Assembly: GCA_036768485.1 (NCBI GenBank)
Contig: JAVLUZ010000154.1
Location: 29,265,792 to 29,329,791, forward strand
Length of the DNA: 64,000 nucleotides
Reading direction: 5' to 3'
DNA from: Mermis nigrescens
Lineage: Eukaryota; Nematoda; Enoplea; Mermithida; Mermithidae
Part shown: in pieces, positions 59,246 through 64,000 of the stretch
Layout: each line of letters opens with the position of its first letter
How positions within the stretch are numbered: the stretch's first letter is position 1
Notes under the pieces: generated by a model
Seen by the model: only the letters and a program-made list of their open reading frames with translations
The model's database searches: none
Told to the model about the DNA's origin: nothing
Position numbers and translations under genes: made by a program

Positions 59246-60540
59246 CGATGTGAGTATCAAATAAAAAAGTGCATTCGAATGAAGAATTTTTCAAGGCACG
59301 GTCATGAATCCTGCTGAAGCAATAAAAGGTTCCTGCTAAAGAAATATCCCGCATTCACGTGATAGTATCAACAATGATACCTACAGTGGTTTAATTGGAA
59401 AGATTTCAGGTTGTACATCGAACATCAATGAGTCGTTTCAATCAATGTAATTAATTCCCGGCGGCTTTTGTTGCATTTATAATTGTACTCGGTTCTCTTT
59501 ACTTCCGAAAGTGCATTATTTAAATTCGCTGAACTAGAGACATTTTTGCTATATTAGCGCATAAGCAGACTTTCATTACAAATTTTCAGTATTCATTGGC
59601 AAAGTTAACGTTCCGTTGGTATGATCGGCGAATATTTAATTAATTTTAGATATTCAAGCTTATGCAATTTTAATGACTGAAGAAAAGCAGACCGGCACAT
59701 GAAAAACAGTAGAAAAATTAATTACTGACAGACGCTCAGTATGAATGTTCAGCAAATGTCAGCCGGTCTGCGGGGTCAGTAAGAGAATTTTTTGGGCCAA
59801 AGCGATCAAAAGGACTGATGTAAATCTTAAAACGCCATAAAGTGTTAACCCTACTTTTACCGAGCTCTAGATTCGTGATCTAGTTGCCTGTTTTTTGCAG
59901 TTTACTGTAAGGCCAAAAATTTTTATGTGACAAGCTTCTCAGTAACCTCTTTTTTACTGCAACACATTTTTTATTGAGCAAAAGAAAACGTATTGACATA
60001 CATTATATCAGAAAAGCTTGATTCCATGATTTTATAACATGTGTTACGCGTGTCGCAGATCGAATTTCTTACACATTTTTGAATGTTCAAATACGGTTTT
60101 TTCAATTGGCCTTCAGTTTTGTGAAAACTTAATGACATTTTTGAAATTCTCATGTTCTTGGCTACCAGAAATATGTATTTTTATTCATATTTCTTATCTC
60201 CCCAATGACTAGATTTTCGATCTAGACCTTGGTAATTCTAGGGTGCGTGACCCCTTGGTAACAGGAGGGTTAAGTAAAGGTTTCTATGTATTTCAAGGCC
60301 TTCTGCCGAAAATATTTAATCTTTATCAATTTTTGGCCTTTATTTCGGCTTATTTTCCCCAGGAAAGTTCTTATTTTTTCATTTTGGATTATTCAACCAT
60401 ATGTACTGAGCTTAAATTAAATTCTGAGAGGGAACGGAACCTGATGGATAAAAATCGCGAAAAAGTGCCGAAAACTTAATTTTATGAGTATATATACGAA
60501 TTCTATTGGGTATATACTGTATAACTCCGAACACACTCCG
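59246..60540. other. Non-coding, no feature recognised
   Basis: No supported gene. Confidence 0.35.
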
Positions 60541-60544
60541 TAAC

Positions 60545-60996
60545 ACATAAGCTTGAGGGGTCTGAGCGGGTCTAGACTCTCCGAGAATCAGAAAGACCCC
60601 CGAAAAATTGATAGACCCCTAGAATTCAATTTTTGATGCTATTTCTAGCAATAACGTCCCATCGAAGCCTCAGAATTTGGTTACTGCCTATTTGTGACCT
60701 GATCTCTAAACCACCATGCGTAGGCAGCAATCAAATTCAGGGGGATCCGATGTGGCGAAATTGCCGAAAATAGCACAAATATTAAATTCTAGGTTCCGTC
60801 GATTTTTCGGGATCCGCCGGATTCTAGGGGTGAAGACCATACGTGAGCAGCGAAAATATTCTGGAGGGACAGGATGGGTAAAATTGTCAAAAATGTTGCT
60901 AAAAAAGAATTTTAGAATTCTACAGTAATAAGGGGCTTTAAATTCCTGAGGAGGGATTACAAACCCCATATCCCACCCCCCCTTACGCTCATGTGT
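60545..60996. mobile_element. Cluster of old MITE-A relatives
   Basis: 60545-60695 reads as a minus-strand relic (GAGGGGTCTGAGCGGGTC... to GGTTACTGCCTATTTGTG). 60712-60835 (CATGCGTAGGCAGCAATC) and 60838-60996 (CATACGTGAGCAGCGAAA to CTCATGTGTAG) are plus-strand relics. No matched flanks. Confidence 0.55.
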
Positions 60997-60999
60997 AGT

Positions 61000-61511
61000 C
61001 CAGAGACCTCTGGCCAACCACGCCCGTGTGTGTTAAACACCCCTTCGCATGTCTATGTATATTACATTTGTTCCTCTATTGCATCAAAATTTATTACGCA
61101 CGAATCAATTTTCTAAAGCAACAACTAAGGAAAACGCATTATGCACATAAAACTGCGCAATGAACACAATTGCATAGGCGTCATAAGTTAAATATCGCAT
61201 TTGCACTAGTTCTTGGATTTAATTCTTTTTCATGCAATTTTCGTATTCGTTTGATGCCTCCTACAAAAGTAATTTGCATTTACAAAGTAAATTCTTAGGA
61301 AAACACATCCTCATAAAGCTCGAATAGGTGGCTAAAATTTTATACATTTTTAATTTCGAAAAGCTCTAAATGTCAAAATTGTCAAATTAACTGTTTTTAA
61401 ATTAATTTTGATATTCATTTATTGCCATTTCAAAGTGTGCAAGACCCGTACATTAGGTGTAAGAAAGCCGATAATTCAATTTAATTTAATTGTCATTCAA
61501 AATGCTAAGAC
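61000..61511. other. Non-coding, no feature recognised
   Basis: Nothing supported. Confidence 0.35.
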
Positions 61512-61519
61512 GAAATCAG

Positions 61520-61689
61520 CAGGCACGTAGCTGGCCCTCCTATCTTGGTGGGGGGGACCAACACCAATTTTGAGGGGCCTAAGCCAAAAATAGCACAAAA
61601 TAACGTGTAAAAAGTCCTATTTTTCCGGTTTTATCTGAATTTTGGGGGGGTCAGGACTCCCCAGTCGTCCCCCCACAGCTACGTGCCTG
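61520..61689 (+). mobile_element. MITE-C, intact, 170 bp
   Basis: Perfect 14-15 bp inverted ends CAGGCACGTAGCTG...CAGCTACGTGCCTG. Perfect 8 bp flanks GAAATCAG (61512-61519, 61690-61697). hAT-type by end and target size. Confidence 0.95.
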
Positions 61690-61697
61690 GAAATCAG

Positions 61698-62029
61698 CAC
61701 AAAGGCTCGTCATATTTACGTAACATTAAAATATTTAAAGTCATTTATCTAAAACAATATTTGATTTTTAATCTTATTTCGACCTAAGGCTGCATTATTT
61801 CAAAAATAAAGTCCTTCCTTCCTATGTGAATAATCGCGGAGCCAGTGTTATAGAGATGGAATCTCAGAAAACACTAGGAAGATCGATAATATTAAAAATA
61901 AAAACTAAGAAAGATTTACGATTAAAATTCGAAAATTAATACAACGATTATAAGAAAGTTGATTTCATTTAATATTTTGTGGCATTATCTCTAGCACTGA
62001 AAGAGAGTATTCCAGAAAAAAGCAACATA
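61698..62029. other. 3' flank of the secreted peptide gene
   Basis: AT-rich. AATAAA-like signals on the minus strand cannot be assigned with confidence. Confidence 0.35.
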
Positions 62030-62281
62030 TCACATTTTCTTTTTATGCGATGCAGCAAAATCGAAACTTGCTGCCATTTTTCTTGCCATTTGAACTAGTT
62101 TAGCCATCACAGCCTGCTTATCGCACGCCTTGGTCGATTTATTTCGATGAAATTGTTGCCAGCCGGCCTTTCTTTTGCCCAATTTAGATCCGAAAGTTAA
62201 CTGAGCGCATGCCGATGGATGGCGCATTAATATCGTCAAAATCGAAAAGGCAATGAGTGGAGTTAATAATTTCAAATTCAT
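62030..62281 (-). CDS. Small secreted peptide precursor, AKH/RPCH-like layout
   Basis: ATG at 62281, TGA at 62030, 83 residues. Residues 1-26 are a signal peptide (LLTPLIAFSILTILM, ending SACA). The mature chain starts QLTFGSKLGKR: N-terminal Gln (likely pyroGlu), then Gly-Lys-Arg, an amidation and cleavage signal, giving a predicted 8-residue amidated peptide. A spacer, one Cys (53) and a basic helical tail (AVMAKLVQMARKMAAS) follow. Signal, Q-L-T-F octapeptide, GKR, then a Cys-containing associated peptide is the plan of insect adipokinetic hormone precursors. The Trp at position 8 typical of that family is Leu here and only one Cys is present, so the call is tentative. A paralogue lies 5 kb away on the same strand. 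Confidence 0.6.
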   Translation of the reverse strand: MNLKLLTPLIAFSILTILMRHPSACAQLTFGSKLGKRKAGWQQFHRNKSTKACDKQAVMAKLVQMARKMAASFDFAASHKKKM

Positions 62282-62289
62282 TTTAGCAT

Positions 62290-62680
62290 TTTTCTCACCT
62301 TTGAAGCAAAATCTATAATATGCATAAATGGTAAAAATAAGATTAGTAATTAATCATTATTAATCGCTAGAAGGTGCAAGCCTAAAATTTGCGTTTTGAT
62401 TCATTCGCACAGTACAAGAACCGTTTTTGATCCAAATAATTTTATATCAATTGAAAAATCTTTCTCCAGAATTCTCTCAAATCAATAATGAATCCGATAG
62501 CAAAGCAAAAAATCATTGGAAGTGTAATTTGTTAGTATTTATTTATCTATCGATTTTTCACTTACTTGTTAATTAATTATCTAATTGATTGATTAATTTT
62601 GTTTTATAATTTATTTATTTATTTGTTCATTCACATGTTTGGATGCGGAACGATCTCGCCTCATTCTATGTGTACGAATA
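62290..62680. other. Upstream flank of the peptide gene
   Basis: AT-rich. Contains ATTTATTTATCTATCGATT and TTAATTAATTATCTAATTGATTGATTAATT simple sequence. Promoter elements not identifiable with confidence. Confidence 0.4.
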
Positions 62681-62687
62681 TGATGAT

Positions 62688-64000
62688 ACTAGCAAAGAAA
62701 AATGCTCCGATGGAACAAAAAAGACTAAAATTACTTGAGATTGTGGATTAGGCTAAACTTACTTGATGAGAGAGAACGGAAAATTTGCAGATGTATGTGG
62801 AAAGGAACGACATTGGTTGAAATGAGGAGGACATGCAGAAAAAGAAAGTGCGGGAAAAAATTTCATGGAAAACGGACTAATATTGGTGAAGATAGAGTTA
62901 CGGTACTTTATTTTGGTCATAAACGCACTCAGATGGCAGGCAATGTAAGCGAGAATGTAAATGTGGATCTGAGGTGTTTCAAAAAGTAGGGCATCAGGAG
63001 AAGCTCCGGAGGTGATGTGAGCAAAAAACGATCGAACAAGTTACTCCGGATATATAGCTAGATTAAAGTGGGGTGTTTGACAGTTTACCAAAAATGTTCC
63101 GAATCTGGGCTTAAAAAAAGACTTTTATTGCGCGGAAAAAAATTTTGTTTTAAAATTTTTAAATTTGAAAAAACATTTTCTGCATGTTTGTTTTCTGTCA
63201 TTTTACTCGATAAGATATGTAAAAATTCAGGTTTCTCGTTTAAATGACGCTTAGGGCTTAGGCTTAGTGTATCTGAGAAGGTGATTTCGGCCAAGTTTAG
63301 GTCGAGGTCGCTCCCGCTTAGATCGAGGTGTAGATGCTAAGGCTCGATGTGGTAGATTGCTCAGGTCGATGTATAGATAGATGCTTAGGTCGCACCTAAA
63401 TTGGGTACCTGCATTCCACTGCTTGAATCTTCAAATGGATAGAACTTTGAGATAATCCAAAAAATGCTGTTTGAATCGTATTTAAGTAGAAATCTTTAAC
63501 AAGATGTAAACAATGCTAAAAATAGTAAATTTAAAAAAAAATTTCTTTGAAAATTTGCGCAAAAACTTACGAAAATTTTTTCTTCAACCTTTTGGTTTCC
63601 GCGCAGTATAACTTAATTTTTTGTAATCTGCGACCTTGAATATGGTAGAAAACATGTTTGTAGCAAAAATGGGAAACTTTTGATAAACTGCAAAAATTCC
63701 AAAAAGTGGCTAAAAATGGTGAATGTCGAAGTATGATGTTTTAAAGTACCGTAACTCTGTCAGTTTTGTATGGATTTAATTTATTTCTTTTTTCCGCGTC
63801 CTTTTAGTGACGCAAAGTATCGTTTTTGCTCAATTGTATGGCAGTTCTGCCGGAATGGCGCAAAATCATGGTTCACACCATATTCTTGAAAAACTTCCAT
63901 GGATTACTAAGGATGTAAAAGGAAGGGACTAGAAAAAAGCTGCCTATGTATATGCATAAAGTCGCAAAATCTGCAAAAAATAAGACTTTCTCGAGCAACA
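62688..64000 (+). repeat. Diverged M repeat, split, running off the window end
   Basis: 62688-62735 (ACTAGCAAAGAAAAATGCTCCGATGG...) and about 63905-64000 (GATGTAAAAGGAAGGGACTAGAAAAAAGC...) are colinear with the left arm at 29951-30190 but separated by about 1.17 kb. Within that insert AGAGTTACGGTACTTTA (about 62893) recurs inverted at about 63742, so the insert may be a separate foldback unit. ORF 62735-62989 has no recognisable domain. Confidence 0.65.

Noticed and set aside
62735..62989. Basic 84-residue ORF with several Cys
   Set aside because: Lies inside a repeat insert, has no conserved motif and no splice or start context.

Overview
This window looks like AT-rich euchromatic or intergenic DNA from a metazoan, most likely an arthropod. 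The evidence is piggyBac, Ty3/gypsy, LINE and Polinton/Maverick proteins, many short hAT-like MITEs, and two small secreted-peptide genes of a hormone-precursor type. No bacterial operon, rRNA or intact multi-exon housekeeping gene is visible. A run of exactly 100 N (43503-43602) marks a scaffold join. The sequence to its right (43.6-46.3 kb) is richer in GC and looks less decayed.

Layout. 0-8 kb holds an (AT)n tract, a minisatellite-type repeat relic and several MITEs, including a foldback element with TTTTGCCCC-type arms. 7.8-14.2 kb is a decayed minus-strand Ty3/gypsy pol. It is split by a ~300 bp MITE, and that MITE is split at its TTAA by a nearly complete 2.5 kb piggyBac element (three nested levels). 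15-23.6 kb is a MITE field with a three-level nest at 19.5-20.6 kb, a piggyBac-type zinc-ribbon exon (18.7 kb) and a 310 bp (AT)n tract. 24-30 kb carries plus-strand remains of a Polinton (capsid-like protein, possible PC4-like ORF, protein-primed DNA polymerase B). 30-33.6 kb is an almost perfect 268 bp inverted repeat and a long GTGTAAA-rich repeat. 33.7-43.5 kb is a minus-strand array in which one N-terminal part of a Polinton polB is repeated about three times in tandem. It is broken by a LINE, four MITEs and an 873 bp TA-flanked element.

Right of the gap there is a 399-codon Q/R-rich ORF with no recognised domain, a possible LTR, a diverged pair of 500 bp repeats, a tRNA-like SINE head, a second copy of the 51 bp minisatellite element (52.5-53.9 kb), a 357 bp palindrome, an (AAT)n tract, and two minus-strand paralogous small secreted-peptide genes (57.1 and 62.3 kb). 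Their layout resembles adipokinetic-hormone precursors: signal peptide, mature peptide starting with Gln, short spacer, Cys, amphipathic tail.

The commonest element, here called MITE-A, has termini CATAYGTGGGC...GCCCAYGTGTG and makes 8 bp target duplications. It is present in about twenty full or partial copies. In eight copies the flanking octamers match exactly in the sequence, so the nesting order can be read directly.
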